Source: Hoplostethus atlanticus (taxonomy: Eukaryota; Chordata; Actinopteri; Trachichthyiformes; Trachichthyidae). Taken from it: 64,000 nt of DNA. The position numbers were made by a program, and so were the translations under genes. The DNA lies in assembly GCA_034670405.1 (NCBI GenBank), contig JAXDDX010000005.1, positions 10,051,001-10,115,000 on the forward strand. The letters run 5' to 3'. Position 1 is the first letter of the stretch. The number at the start of each line of letters is the position of its first letter. The notes under the pieces were generated by a model. It was given only the letters and a program-made list of their open reading frames with translations, made no database searches and was not told the DNA's origin. Positions 43,813-56,001 of this stretch are shown here, in pieces.

Positions 43813-44922
43813 AGAGTGTGAGTGTGTATCACCATCTCCATTGTTGGACAAACAGCATGCTTACTTTCAGGCAGAACCTGAATCTGAATCTAAATGCTTC
43901 TTCTGCACAACAGAACAGAATCGCCTCTTGTTGCAGCAAAGCAGCTAAACATCATCAGCATCATCATCAAGATTTGGGGTCATAATATAGGAAATAATAC
44001 AAAATCTAGAGTTGGTGATAAGCCATGGAGACAAACTTTGCAACAATCATGGTAGTCAGAGGCTCACTCCTGCCCTTGTTCTTTCGCTCACCCTCTCTCT
44101 ATTTGAGGCCCCAACAGATCCTAAATGTTTGGGTCCCACTGGCCTAGACCTTGTCTTGAATGAATCGAACCAACGACCCTCCGGTGATGGGTCGGCCTCA
44201 CTAACCCATAAATCTTCATAATTATACCATTGTATAAATAATTTCTTATTGGTTAAAACCACTTTTTATTATTCAATGAGAAGTAATGAAACAAAGTAAG
44301 TAAGAAACAAAGCCAAACTTTATCTGTACAAGTGTATTATTTCTGCTTCATATCATAATAGTTCCTACTATTGAGTGAGCGTGATCATTTTATGTAATTG
44401 GTCAAACCAATGAAAAGCTTCCAGGAAATGTTCTCCAAGCTGATGAAGGGTCTGTGTTGCTGTTGTGCCAATGTTGAGGAATGAAGATCCATCACCGACC
44501 AGACCCATAACCCTAACACCTAACCCATAACAAACCTAACCCATAACCCTAACCCTAGATTTTATTTTTCCTAACTTTAAACCTAAGAATTTGTTGTTGT
44601 TGTTTTTTAGCTTAATCCCTTTTAACCTTCCCTTACCTAAACCCAACTCCTACCTTTAGATGATTCCCCTACCCCTATAATCTAACCCTTACCTTAACCT
44701 GTCCCTACCCCTTATCCTCACTTTAACCCTCACCCTTATTACTTAATGGATTAACCTTAATTTAGACTCCCTTCCCTTCATATCCTATCCTCTCTACCCC
44801 TACCCTTCCTTACCTACCTCCAACTCATTTCCCCCTCCCTTTTCCCTTTTTTTACAATAAAAAAATCAATTAAATGAATGATTATGGAATCTACTATATA
44901 ATATAAATACTGTACTGCAGTG

Positions 44923-44979
<57 letters not shown>

Positions 44980-46089
44980 AGAGTGTGAGTGTGTATCACC
45001 ATCTCCATTGTTGGACAAACAGCATGCTTACTTTCAGGCAGAACCTGAATCTGAATCTAAATGCTTCTTCTGCACAACAGAACAGAATCGCCTCTTGTTG
45101 CAGCAAAGCAGCTAAACATCATCAGCATCATCATCAAGATTTGGGGTCATAATATAGGAAATAATACAAAATCTAGAGTTGGTGATAAGCCATGGAGACA
45201 AACTTTGCAACAATCATGGTAGTCAGAGGCTCACTCCTGCCCTTGTTCTTTCGCTCACCCTCTCTCTATTTGAGGCCCCAACAGATCCTAAATGTTTGGG
45301 TCCCACTGGCCTAGACCTTGTCTTGAATGAATCGAACCAACGACCCTCCGGTGATGGGTCGGCCTCACTAACCCATAAATCTTCATAATTATACCATTGT
45401 ATAAATAATTTCTTATTGGTTAAAACCACTTTTTATTATTCAATGAGAAGTAATGAAACAAAGTAAGTAAGAAACAAAGCCAAACTTTATCTGTACAAGT
45501 GTATTATTTCTGCTTCATATCATAATAGTTCCTACTATTGAGTGAGCGTGATCATTTTATGTAATTGGTCAAACCAATGAAAAGCTTCCAGGAAATGTTC
45601 TCCAAGCTGATGAAGGGTCTGTGTTGCTGTTGTGCCAATGTTGAGGAATGAAGATCCATCACCGACCAGACCCATAACCCTAACACCTAACCCATAACAA
45701 ACCTAACCCATAACCCTAACCCTAGATTTTATTTTTCCTAACTTTAAACCTAAGAATTTGTTGTTGTTGTTTTTTAGCTTAATCCCTTTTAACCTTCCCT
45801 TACCTAAACCCAACTCCTACCTTTAGATGATTCCCCTACCCCTATAATCTAACCCTTACCTTAACCTGTCCCTACCCCTTATCCTCACTTTAACCCTCAC
45901 CCTTATTACTTAATGGATTAACCTTAATTTAGACTCCCTTCCCTTCATATCCTATCCTCTCTACCCCTACCCTTCCTTACCTACCTCCAACTCATTTCCC
46001 CCTCCCTTTTCCCTTTTTTTACAATAAAAAAATCAATTAAATGAATGATTATGGAATCTACTATATAATATAAATACTGTACTGCAGTG

Positions 46090-46144
<55 letters not shown>

Positions 46145-46479
46145 AGAGTGTGAGTGTGTATCACCATCTCCATTGTTGGACAAACAGCATGCTTACTTTC
46201 AGGCAGAACCTGAATCTGAATCTAAATGCTTCTTCTGCACAACAGAACAGAATCGCCTCTTGTTGCAGCAAAGCAGCTAAACATCATCAGCATCATCATC
46301 AAGATTTGGGGTCATAATATAGGAAATAATACAAAATCTAGAGTTGGTGATAAGCCATGGAGACAAACTTTGCAACAATCATGGTAGTCAGAGGCTCACT
46401 CCTGCCCTTGTTCTTTCGCTCACCCTCTCTCTATTTGAGGCCCCAACAGATCCTAAATAGGGCCTGACTGATGTTAGAT

Positions 46480-47870
46480 TTTTGGCTCCGATACCATATT
46501 TGATATCTTAAGGTATTACGATGTTCATATTAATGAATTTTTGATACTTTATATTGTTCACATATTTTCAGCACTTCAGTGTATTGGCGTTCAGTAAACA
46601 ACACTGCCGATGTGCTGAATGCGAAGAAAACTCAAAGGAGGAAGAAGAGAGGGCGGAAGAAGGACAAAGGGTAGAGGAGGAGGAGAAAGAGGAGGAGTAG
46701 AAGGGGGCGCAGGAGGAGATTGAGGGAAAAAAGGAGGGGAGAGGAAGAGGACACAGAGGAAAAGGAGAAGAGAGGAGGAAGAGAGGGAGGAAGAGGAGGA
46801 GGTGGAGAGGGAGGAAATCACACCATCACCACCCATACCCAGACTACCACTACCACCACCAGCATCACCATCACCTGTACTACCACCAATACTTTCACCA
46901 CCACCCTGCCATCATCATCATGAAAATGTATCAAAATGAATCCATTCACTTGTCAGTCTAAAGTCAGTTTAGTTACTGACCACTTTTTGACTTTACTTAA
47001 CAGGTAGAATTTAGTTTGGTCAAGAATGTTTGACTGTCACTGGTTTGAACATGTTTTTATTTTGAAAGTACATAACCCATGTATTTGTAATTTGTAACAA
47101 GATGCATGGAGTATTTTTGTCCAGCTGTGAGTAGATAATCTGGTCATCAAATCAAAAACTCATAGTATTTATTGGCATCATCATCTGAGGGGCTGAGTGG
47201 ACATATTCATATTTTTAACACTGAAAACTATTCTATGCATGGGGCTCTATTTGTCACTATGAATTTCAGTAAAATGTCTGGGCCAGTGTTGCTTATTGCT
47301 TTTTGTTTCATCATTAAGACATGACACCAAAAACAATCGAACAATGATTTGCATTTGTTTTTGCCCAAGGAGTGAGGTTCAGGCTTGTCAGACTGTTAAT
47401 CGTACACAAATGACAGCAAAAAATCATTAATTGGTATGATTATTTATTCAATATTGACATAATTCAGTTTTGGGTTTTTTTGCAAGACATCATCTTTCAG
47501 TTTTATTCCAGTTACATGAATGCATAACAACCCTAATCTGCTCCAGAGGATGTTACAAGGATTATCTTGAACAAAAATAGTTTGGCTGTTTTGTTCTTCT
47601 TCATTTATTTACAAACAAACAAATGTAATTGTGCTACTAACCTTTTAGTCCTAGTATACCCACTCGTTCAGGTGGAGAAATCATGCAATCGGAGCTTTAA
47701 TTCATTGACAGATCTTGATATTGCTGAAAGAGGCTTTAGTGGGATATGACTCATGAGTTGAAAAACATATTCTAGCATTAAAAAAGTTTGGCAATGCTTA
47801 AACTGGCACAGTTTAGGCTAAAAGCGACACACAATAACAATATCTTTTTTGGGGACAAAAAGTGCAAAGG
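46480..47870. other. Intergenic with purine-rich tract
   Basis: A (GGA)-rich tract covers about 46620-46815, followed by (ACC/ATC)-rich DNA to 46920. The rest is AT-rich with no recognisable gene. Confidence 0.6.
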
Positions 47871-47879
47871 CAAAATATC

Positions 47880-49633
47880 CATTGCTAGGGTGTTGCTAGG
47901 GTGTCCTAGGCCATTGCTTGGGTGTTGCTAGGGTGTCCAGGGCCATTGCTAGGGTGTCCAGGGCCATTGCTAGGGTGTCCAGGGCCGTTGCTAGGGTGTC
48001 ATAGTTGGTTGCTAGGGTGTCATAGTTGGTTCCTATGTTGTTTTAAGTCGTTGCTAAGGTCTAATATGTCATTGCTAACGTGTAGTAGCTGGATCCAAAA
48101 TGGCCGCCTGGATCCAAAATGGCGGCATTTGTAGTAGTACTAGTAGTAGTACTTGAAAGTTGTATGACGTTGAATACAGTTGCATTACAAATACATTGAT
48201 GTCTATGTTATTGCTAAGGTGTTCTAGCTGGATCCAAAATGTCCGCCTGGATCCAAAATGGCGGCATCTGTAGTAGTACTACTAGTAGTACTTGAAAGTT
48301 GTATGAAGTTGAATGCAGTTGAATTACAAATCCATTGATGTCTATGTGATTGCTAAGGTGTAGTAACTGGATCTAAAATGGTGGTCTGGATCCAAAATGG
48401 CCGCCAAAATCCAAAATGGCCACCAAGATCCAAAATGGCAGCGTTGTAGCAGTAATAGTAGTAGTCGTAGTAGAATGTTGAATGAAGTTAAATGCAGTTG
48501 TATTACAAATACATTGAAGTCTATGAGACTACAAAATACATTGAAGTCTATGGGAGTTCAAAATACATAGAGGTCTATGGGTCTGGATCCAAAATGGCCG
48601 CCAAGATCCAAAATGGCGGCGTTGTAGTAGTACTAGTAGTAGTAGTTGAAAGTTGAATGAAGTTGAATGCAGTTGCATTAAAAATACATTGAGGTCTATG
48701 TTATTGCTAAGGTGTACTATCTGGATCTAAAATGGTGGTCTGGATCCAAAATGGCCACCTGGATCCAAAATGGCGGCATTTGTAGTACTAGTAGTAGTAC
48801 TTGAAAGTTGAATGACGTTGAATGCAGTTGCATTACAAATACATTGATGTCTATGTGATTGCTAAGGTGTTCTAGCTGGATCTAAAATGGTGGTCTGGAT
48901 CCAAAATAGCCACCAAGATCCAAAATGGCAGCATTGTAGTAGTACTAGAAGTAAAATGTTGAATACAGTTGAATGCAGTTGCATTACATACATTGAAGTC
49001 TATGAGAGTACAAAATACATTGAAGTCTATGGGAGTTCAAAATACATAGCGGTCTATGGGTCTGGATCCAAAATGGCCACCAAGATCCAAAATGGCGGCG
49101 TTGTAGTAGTACTAGTAGTAGTAGTAGTTGAAAGTTGAATGACGTTGAATGCAGTTGCATTACAAATACAGTGAAGTCTATGTTATTGCTAAGGTGTACT
49201 ATCTGGATCTAAAATGGTGGTCTGGATCCAAAATGGCCTCCTGGATCCAAAATGGCGGCATTTGTCGTACTAGTAGTAGTACTTGAAAGTTGAATGACGT
49301 TGAATGCAGTTGCATTACAAATACATTGATGTCTATGTGATTGCTAAGGTGTTCTAGCTGGATCTAAAATGGTGGTCTGGATCCAAAATGGCCACCAAGA
49401 TCCAAAATGGCGGCATGTGTAGTTAGTCCCAGCTCTTTTGCTGACTCAGCAAACGACAAAATACTGCATAATTCCTAAAGTACTATTAGTATCTCTTAGA
49501 AAAGACATAGCACACCTCCTCACATAATTCCGGACATTTTGACATATGACACGTGCATGTAGCTCGAAAACTGTGGGACAAGTTACGCGTTTTTAAAAAT
49601 TGCTTTACTGTTTACACAGCAATCCCACTAATT
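47880..49633. repeat. Composite double-satellite element, copy C (headless)
   Basis: A short minisatellite (47880-48025) leads through the linker GGTCTAATATGTCATTGCTA to about 1.3 kb of satellite (48085-49420). The full tail from TGTGTAGTTAGTCCC (about 49408) follows, with the end TTTACACAGCAATCCCAC. The head is missing. It has no LINE insertion, so it shows the uninterrupted order. Confidence 0.78.
48085..49420. repeat. Satellite, unit about 160 bp with AAAATGGC motifs
   Basis: Units share the blocks GGATCCAAAATGGCGGC, TGTAGTAGTACTAGTAG, GAAAGTTGAATGACGTTGAA, TGCAGTTGCATTACAAAT and ACATTGATGTCTATGTGATT. Longer variants insert a CTATGAGAGTACAAAATAC block, giving higher-order spacing of about 300-480 bp. 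Confidence 0.92.
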
Positions 49634-49639
49634 AATAAA

Positions 49640-50321
49640 ATTTGCTTTTAAAACCTTCCCTCTGTGTTTTAATTGTCAGTGGTTAGATATAACAAGGCAA
49701 CTGATTGTGTTTCTCTGTATCTCTCTGGTTTTCTAAAAAGTCAAACATGGACACATATGTGTCTTCCTGGGCTGACCTCTCCCCTTACTGTTTTTTGTTT
49801 TTTTTAAATGGCTGAGTCATTTAGCCAACAAGACAAAACCACTACTTGTTACTCCAGCAGCCTGTTCTGCCTGGTCGCAGATGCAGTCTGACAGCCTGAG
49901 AGCTCATCAATATCTCACTAGTGTTGGATTTGTTTAGTCATATAAATAAACATAAAATAAGCAGTATTGCATTGTGACAATTGTCTTCAAATGGGACAGG
50001 TAAATTGTTTTGTTCCTCAAATGTCCCTAAAATCTATACAGTAGATAGGGGATGTGTTTAATTTTCTATCAAGTGAGATACTACCATTTCATTGCCCTTC
50101 AAATTCCAAAACATGAAACATTTTGGTATTGAAATAAAGTTCCATTCCAAAATAGAAATGAAACTAGGTTATAACTGGAGACACAAAAATGACACTCACT
50201 CTACTTAGTAATTGCTGGCAAGATTTTGAATTTACAGTTATGTCAAGACCTATGTTTTAACAAATTAGCAACATTTTCAGGATATTGAGGACAGTTATTT
50301 ATTACTGCATTCCTGGGCATG

Positions 50322-50361
<40 letters not shown>

Positions 50362-51425
50362 GACACCTCTGTCCCATTGAGCTATGTGTTTTGGACATCA
50401 GACCTGGCAGGAACAGTATACAACTCATTTTCATTCTGATCAGCAAAGCAGTGATCATGAGATTAAATGACATCCTATAGCTTCCATATGATACTTCTTA
50501 CTATATCAAAGATCAAAGCTCTTAAATATAAAGTTTGGCACTTGATCTGTCAACAGCTGTATTTTCTCTATTTTCTTTATTTTTATTTGCTTAAACTATA
50601 TTGTATGTATTCTTAAACTATCTTAAACTAACACCAGAAGGAACATAGTAAACTAAGAAACTCTCCACAATGATGAATACAAATCCAATTTACATTTTCC
50701 AACACTTCACTGGATAACCAGTTACAAAACAGTTGCAAATGGTCTGTAAAAAATGTCACTATGGTAGAATTTCCCCTAAAACTCTTATGGATGCATCACA
50801 GTACATGAATGAAGATTACATAATCATTCATCACAAAATTGTGTTCCTTATTGCAAAATGAAAAATTGGTTGTCTAGCCTCCAAACAGATCTATATGAGA
50901 GTAATGTCCTCCATCAAAACAGAGAAACCACAACAGGGAAACACGAGCACAGCCTTGGCTCAGTAAAGAGATATTGTAATTGGTTTGGCCTTTGTCAAGA
51001 TAGGCCGGCATGACCCTGAATCCCTGGCGTTCATTACAGGAACAGGAGAATCCAAAACACACCGTCTCAGGGACAATCCAGGGCTCAATAACCACACCTG
51101 AGAACATTTAGGGATGATTGAAAATGTTTAGGATATATTGATATCTGTTTTTAATCACAGAGTGGGCAGACCACTTCCATTTTTTGGAAGATTGAGGCAA
51201 TTTTGACTTTTGGTGTGGCAACCATGTTTCTTTTGAAAACGGTGGGCAAGACTTCCATGGACTTCCATCTTCCATGGAATTTAAAGGTACAAAACACAAG
51301 ATTTTTATGTTAAGTGTAAACTGTCTCCTAAACAGCACCGAGCAGGGCTCTGCCCAGAGAAAGCTGGCCTCACCAGCGTAAGCTCTTTTTCCTTTCTCCC
51401 TAGTATAAACCTCCTTAATATAAAG
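49640..51425. other. Intergenic, no gene recognised
   Basis: AT-rich DNA with a (CA)n repeat at about 50325-50358. A minus-strand open frame of 77 codons at 50874-51107 has an unusual composition but matches nothing I know. Confidence 0.5.
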
Positions 51426-51429
51426 CGTC

Positions 51430-51612
51430 ACATACTGGGTGGGTTGGTAAACAAGTGCCTTGCTCAAGGGCAGTGTTAGTGGGCACCGTAGCTGTGACAC
51501 TAGTCCAGTCACCAGCTCAAATACACCCTCCTGGTGGTGCCGGGTATCGAACCAGCGACCCTCCGGTGATAGGTCGGCCTCTCTAACCACCAGGGCAACC
51601 TGCCGCCCCACA
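51430..51612 (-). mobile_element. tRNA-derived SINE
   Basis: Read on the minus strand, the head has an A-box-like GTGGTTAGAGAGGCC (about 51578-51592) and a B-box GGTTCGATACC (51543-51553), spaced as in a Pol III promoter. A body containing CCTTGAGCAAGGCA (51457-51470), typical of fish SINEs, follows. Confidence 0.8.
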
Positions 51613-51619
51613 TTTTTCA

Positions 51620-53223
51620 AACAGTTACCTCTCTTACATTTTTTCACTTCATTTTAATGTAACAAGGGTGTGGATCAAAAAGTCACACACAGTTTCTTGA
51701 TGGTAAATAGAATATCAAATGGGAGAGAATTTAATGAAGAACATTTAAACACAAGATTGGTTAACAGCAACATGTTATGTCTGAACATGCATTCACACAT
51801 CTTTAAAATGCGTTAAACGCAACATGACACATCAGTTTAAGCTTTGTTTGGTGGAATGGAGAAAAATGATTGTGGCGAATAATAGAAACAACCTGATTTA
51901 ATATGCCGTTATACATATTCTTAACTCCAATGGTGATATGTGGCAGATAAAACTTCTGATGTCACTTAGCAACAAAACCATTGATCATCTATCATTCCTC
52001 TCCCATTTTTATGTGTCCCAACATGGAAGGGGGATCCTTGATAAATTGATGCTACATTGCCACCATTAGTTGACACGGACAAACGTCTATGACAGATGTT
52101 TGCTGCGTAGTTTTCCGAGCGTTGTCAGGCTAGCCAAATTGCAAAGCAATTTTGGCCATGCAAGGATGGAGTTTAAAAGGTGCCATTATCACATCCAATA
52201 AACAACAGCAATTATGTGTTATTTTATGTCTTGCCACAGCCGTTGAGACTGAAAGGGTATACACAAGGAGAAGTGGAAAAGGTTTTTCTTATCCAGAGGT
52301 GCAACATATTTTCCTATACCAATGGATCATGAATTGAAATTTCCTTTAAATAGATCGGCTATGTCTTTAGATTCTGTCAAAGAAAATGCATGTCATCAAC
52401 AACTATCACAACACTAATTTATATCACTTTGGTTCTCCAATGCACCTATAATGAAAAAAGAATAGTTAAGAGAGAGAGAGAGAGAGCACAAGTAGGTTCA
52501 AATGTATTGACAAGACAATTTCCATGCCCATATGTCAACATTGTAAATGCGAAATAAAAACTACATTTGTTTAAAATGCTATGTATGGCATTTTTACAAA
52601 ATGTAACAAAGGTATCCTAGAAAAATAAACATCAGCACTACATTCTACAGTTCTGCCTTTCACAGTAATTCAAAGGGTAGTGTGAGATGAATGGTGAGGA
52701 AAGCAGGTTAACATCCACAAGTTAGGTTTTCAAGGCTGGCTGAGAGGCTGGGTGATGGAAGGGAGCAAGAAAGATTCTACCCGGCCTCCACAAATATTTT
52801 GAAGGCACCTTGAGCAAGGCAATCCCCAACTGCTCCAGTGTGCTCCTCAGTGCGCAATGACAGAAAAAAACACAGGTCTTTTAAAGATGAAAGAACCATT
52901 TTATCTGATAATATTAATAATAAATAGTAAATAATAAAATGACTGATGATCAGGATGCACCAACAGTAACCTGAAATGGCATTTTTCTCCTCTGAAATAT
53001 AATGTAATGGGTTTTCACTTAAAGACCTTGTACAGCATGAAGTTCCAAAAGACTACATAGTGAAACAAAGAAAGACTACATAGTGAAATAAAGAGTACGT
53101 AATGAAAAAAAAAGACTACATAGGTTAATGCCTCAAATGGAAAATCAATGCTGACAAGCATAGATTTTTCTTTGGCAGGTTTCATGTCCTTGGAGTCCTG
53201 AAAAGGCCTCCAATTTTGTGGTT

Positions 53224-53267
<44 letters not shown>

Positions 53268-55200
53268 GTGACTTGTTATTTGTTCAACACTGCCCTCTGC
53301 TGAGAAAATACAGAAGCTTCCGTACATTACTCCACAAACTTTGTTTTGCAAAAAGTCACAGCTGACACGTTCATAATACGCCCCAGTTGCCTGAGTCCAA
53401 CTCAAAAGCTGTAGACATCTTTGGTTCCACTATGTGTCCATGTTACTGCTACTTTACTAGAACAAAGTTCTCACTGGCAAACATGTAAAAACTCTACCAT
53501 AACAGTTCCTAAGTGAGATACTAATCACCGGTTACTTTACAACAGTGAGATCACTGAAAATTTAAAACAGTAAGACTATTTGGATCAGTTGTTTTATGGT
53601 TGATAGCTATATGTTATGTTTCTGTAGTTAACCTGTTCACCTTTGTTTAACTAGGTGAATCCCACCATCTTTTCCAAGGTAGACCTGACCCAGACAGCGG
53701 ACCGCATTAACAGTTGAAGGGATGATGAGCAAATTCAGTGTCACACCCTGGTTACAGCTGGGCACACAGACATGTTCAGCAAAATCACCTGATTGATAAA
53801 CAGGTGACAATATACCGGCACTATTTAAATCACCAGATAGAATCTGGTCCTGAAATGTCTAACAAAAGTTTGACAACGCTTTGAGAAAACCTACCTGCAC
53901 ATCACAAGTCAGCCAAGACACTAAATACCTCAAGGGGGATTGTGAACTTAGAAATGGTTCACTTGGAGTAGACTCAGGCTGTCCAGAAGTGCTTACTCTT
54001 CATTGAATGTCATTAGTCTGCAGATCACCCCTGTTCAACAACATGGTCGTGATTCCACGGTATAGATAATAGCACCATCTTGTGGCTTCAAGAGGGCATC
54101 ACCTCCAAAAAGTTATAGACCATAGGGATAATTCTGGGCTGAAGTTGCTCTAAATCATGGATTCCAACCCAAAACTGGTCAGCTGATGTCACCCTCTCTG
54201 GTTGAAGGTGTGTTAATCAGCTGCTGTAGTGTTTGGTTTGTATGAAAACCAGCAGACTCTCAGCCCTCCATGGCACAGGGTTGCCCACCGCTGCCATAAG
54301 TTCTACCATCAGCCAGGGTGCAAGAATTTAGTTAAATCCTTCCCTAGACATAAATATACAACTAACCATATATTAAGTAACAGGTATGTTATATGGCCTA
54401 AAACGTATGTACTACTTATATTGATTTGCTTGCCATTCCATAGGTCTGACGGCAGTCACAGCTCACTGCTGCTGCTGGTGGCAATGGTGGTCATGATGAA
54501 CGACAATGATGATGATAAGCAGGAGGAGGAGGAGGAAGAATAGTTTATGGTGATGATGATGAGTATCACTCTACAGCAAGTTAAAATAATACACACTGAA
54601 AACATCAAACTGGTTTAGGGTCGCTATACATTAGGCCATTATACATTAGGCTTTCTATGTGGTAAAAATTGCTGACAACACGATTTCATGGGTTCCTGTT
54701 ACAAAAGGGTGAAAATAATATTTTCATGTTATTCACATTCAAGTATATGGATCAAAATAGCTTATTAATATAGTATTTTATGTTATCAATCCCACGGGTC
54801 TGTGTTGCAGCTGGAAATGTGCCACTTGATAATAATGTGCATGCAAAATGAGCTGCAGATCTCCCCGTTGTTGCGCGACACAATTGCTGTACACAAAACA
54901 AACATGTTTTTTTGTCCCGACCTGTCCCACTTTCGGGATACCACTGGCAACCTGGGTCTCCAATTGATCCCTTGATTCCTAATTAACTTTCTTACTGGGC
55001 TGTTGCAGTGTTTATAGCTAGGTGACCAAGCCTTGTAAATACCATTTTTCGCCCCTATATAATATAACTCCTCATGTATCTTTGGCTATTTTCCCTATAA
55101 ACTCCATTTGACAAAATATGCATTTTATTAAATAATGTTTTTCATCCACTAATGGCCGTCTACCTGTTGATTGTAGCTGAGCAAAGTCCTTGGCAATCGG
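51620..55200. other. Intergenic before dcdc2
   Basis: Mostly unique AT-rich DNA. It includes a SINE body fragment (CCTTGAGCAAGGCAATCCCC, about 52810-52829), a (GT)n at 53224-53270, a partial hAT MITE near 54150-54297 and a GGA run at 54520-54540. No coding exon is recognised. Confidence 0.5.
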
Positions 55201-55217
55201 TGAGAGGATTGCAGTGT

Positions 55218-55231
55218 GTTTCCATAGATAC
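55218..55231 (+). promoter_or_regulatory. Candidate X-box (RFX site) upstream of dcdc2
   Basis: GTTTCCATAGATAC agrees with the X-box consensus GTNNCCATRGNAAC except for one base in the right half. It lies about 485 bp before the dcdc2 ATG. RFX factors commonly drive ciliary genes. The match may be by chance. Confidence 0.35.
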
Positions 55232-55714
55232 ATCCCAACAGATGAGCTCCCGTGATACCCAGCCTACATTATGAGAGAATTACAAGCGGCCAGAGACCTG
55301 CTGGGTTTTATTGCCACCTGGGGCATAGCGGTGCATACAAGCGGTTATAACGCTCCACCTTTTCTCTGTAGCGCTTTGAGATTCTGGGAACAAAAGTTAC
55401 GGACAGTGGATATTTATAACCTAGAAACACATCCACATTTTCATCCATATTGTATTTTTTTACTATCCTATCCCCTAACCTTTGAGTATCGAGTATAGTA
55501 TTGAGTTTTTTTCCCGGGAAACCTTTCTATCCGACGTTCATCGAATTATTTTTTTCTGCTGTAGGTTCATTGCAACAACTCCACTCAACCTTGAACATTA
55601 AGGGAGGATGGGAGAGCTGCAACATCACCAGCATGGCCTATAAGCTTTCGTGCGGCTTGGGATCATCTTATTTTCAGTTTACTATTTCAATTGCAGACCG
55701 CTTTACGCACAGCG

Positions 55715-56001
55715 ATGAGCTCTGAAAAGCCAAACTTTCTCTCACAGCCCGTCGTGAAGAACATTTTCATGTACCGCAACGGCGACCCGTACTATGAGCC
55801 TCGCCGCATTGTGATTAACCAAAGGAGGGTGGGCAACTTCGAGACTTTGCTCAGAGAGGTGACCGGCGGGGTGCAAGCCTCGTTTGGGGCGGTGAGGAAC
55901 ATCTACACCCCGAGAGGAGGCCACAAGGTGGACTGTCTGGAGCACCTGCAGAGCGGGGAGCAATACGTCGCTGCTGGGAGGGAGAGGTTCAAGAAACTCG
56001 A
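55715..56001 (+). CDS. dcdc2: dcdc2 exon 1 (DCX domain 1)
   Basis: The donor is GTAAGA. It contains most of the first doublecortin domain. The start is the first ATG before the conserved block; an in-frame TTG upstream is not needed. Upstream 5' UTR limits are unknown. Confidence 0.94.

Larger units (their letters stand above)
42957..46458. repeat. 1167-bp unit in three tandem copies
   Basis: The copies start at about 42957, 44124 and 45291, with lengths of about 1167, 1167 and 1165 bp. They look identical by eye except for one GT unit. Each holds a SINE-like tRNA head remnant (B-box-like GGTTCGATTC on the minus strand), a CCCTAA-rich stretch, a C/T-rich run and a long (GT)n. No coding frame in it is credible. 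Confidence 0.95.

Noticed and set aside
46591-46923. Open frames of Ser/Pro or Glu/Arg/Gly on both strands
   Set aside because: Low-complexity GGA-rich DNA; no start context, splice context or domain.
50874-51107. Minus-strand frame of 77 codons with several Cys
   Set aside because: Reads like non-repetitive sequence, but there is no recognised domain and no splice partners; it cannot be told from a chance ORF.
54229-54543. Open frame of 104 codons ending in an acidic run
   Set aside because: Starts in a degraded hAT MITE and ends in a GGA repeat; no conservation seen.
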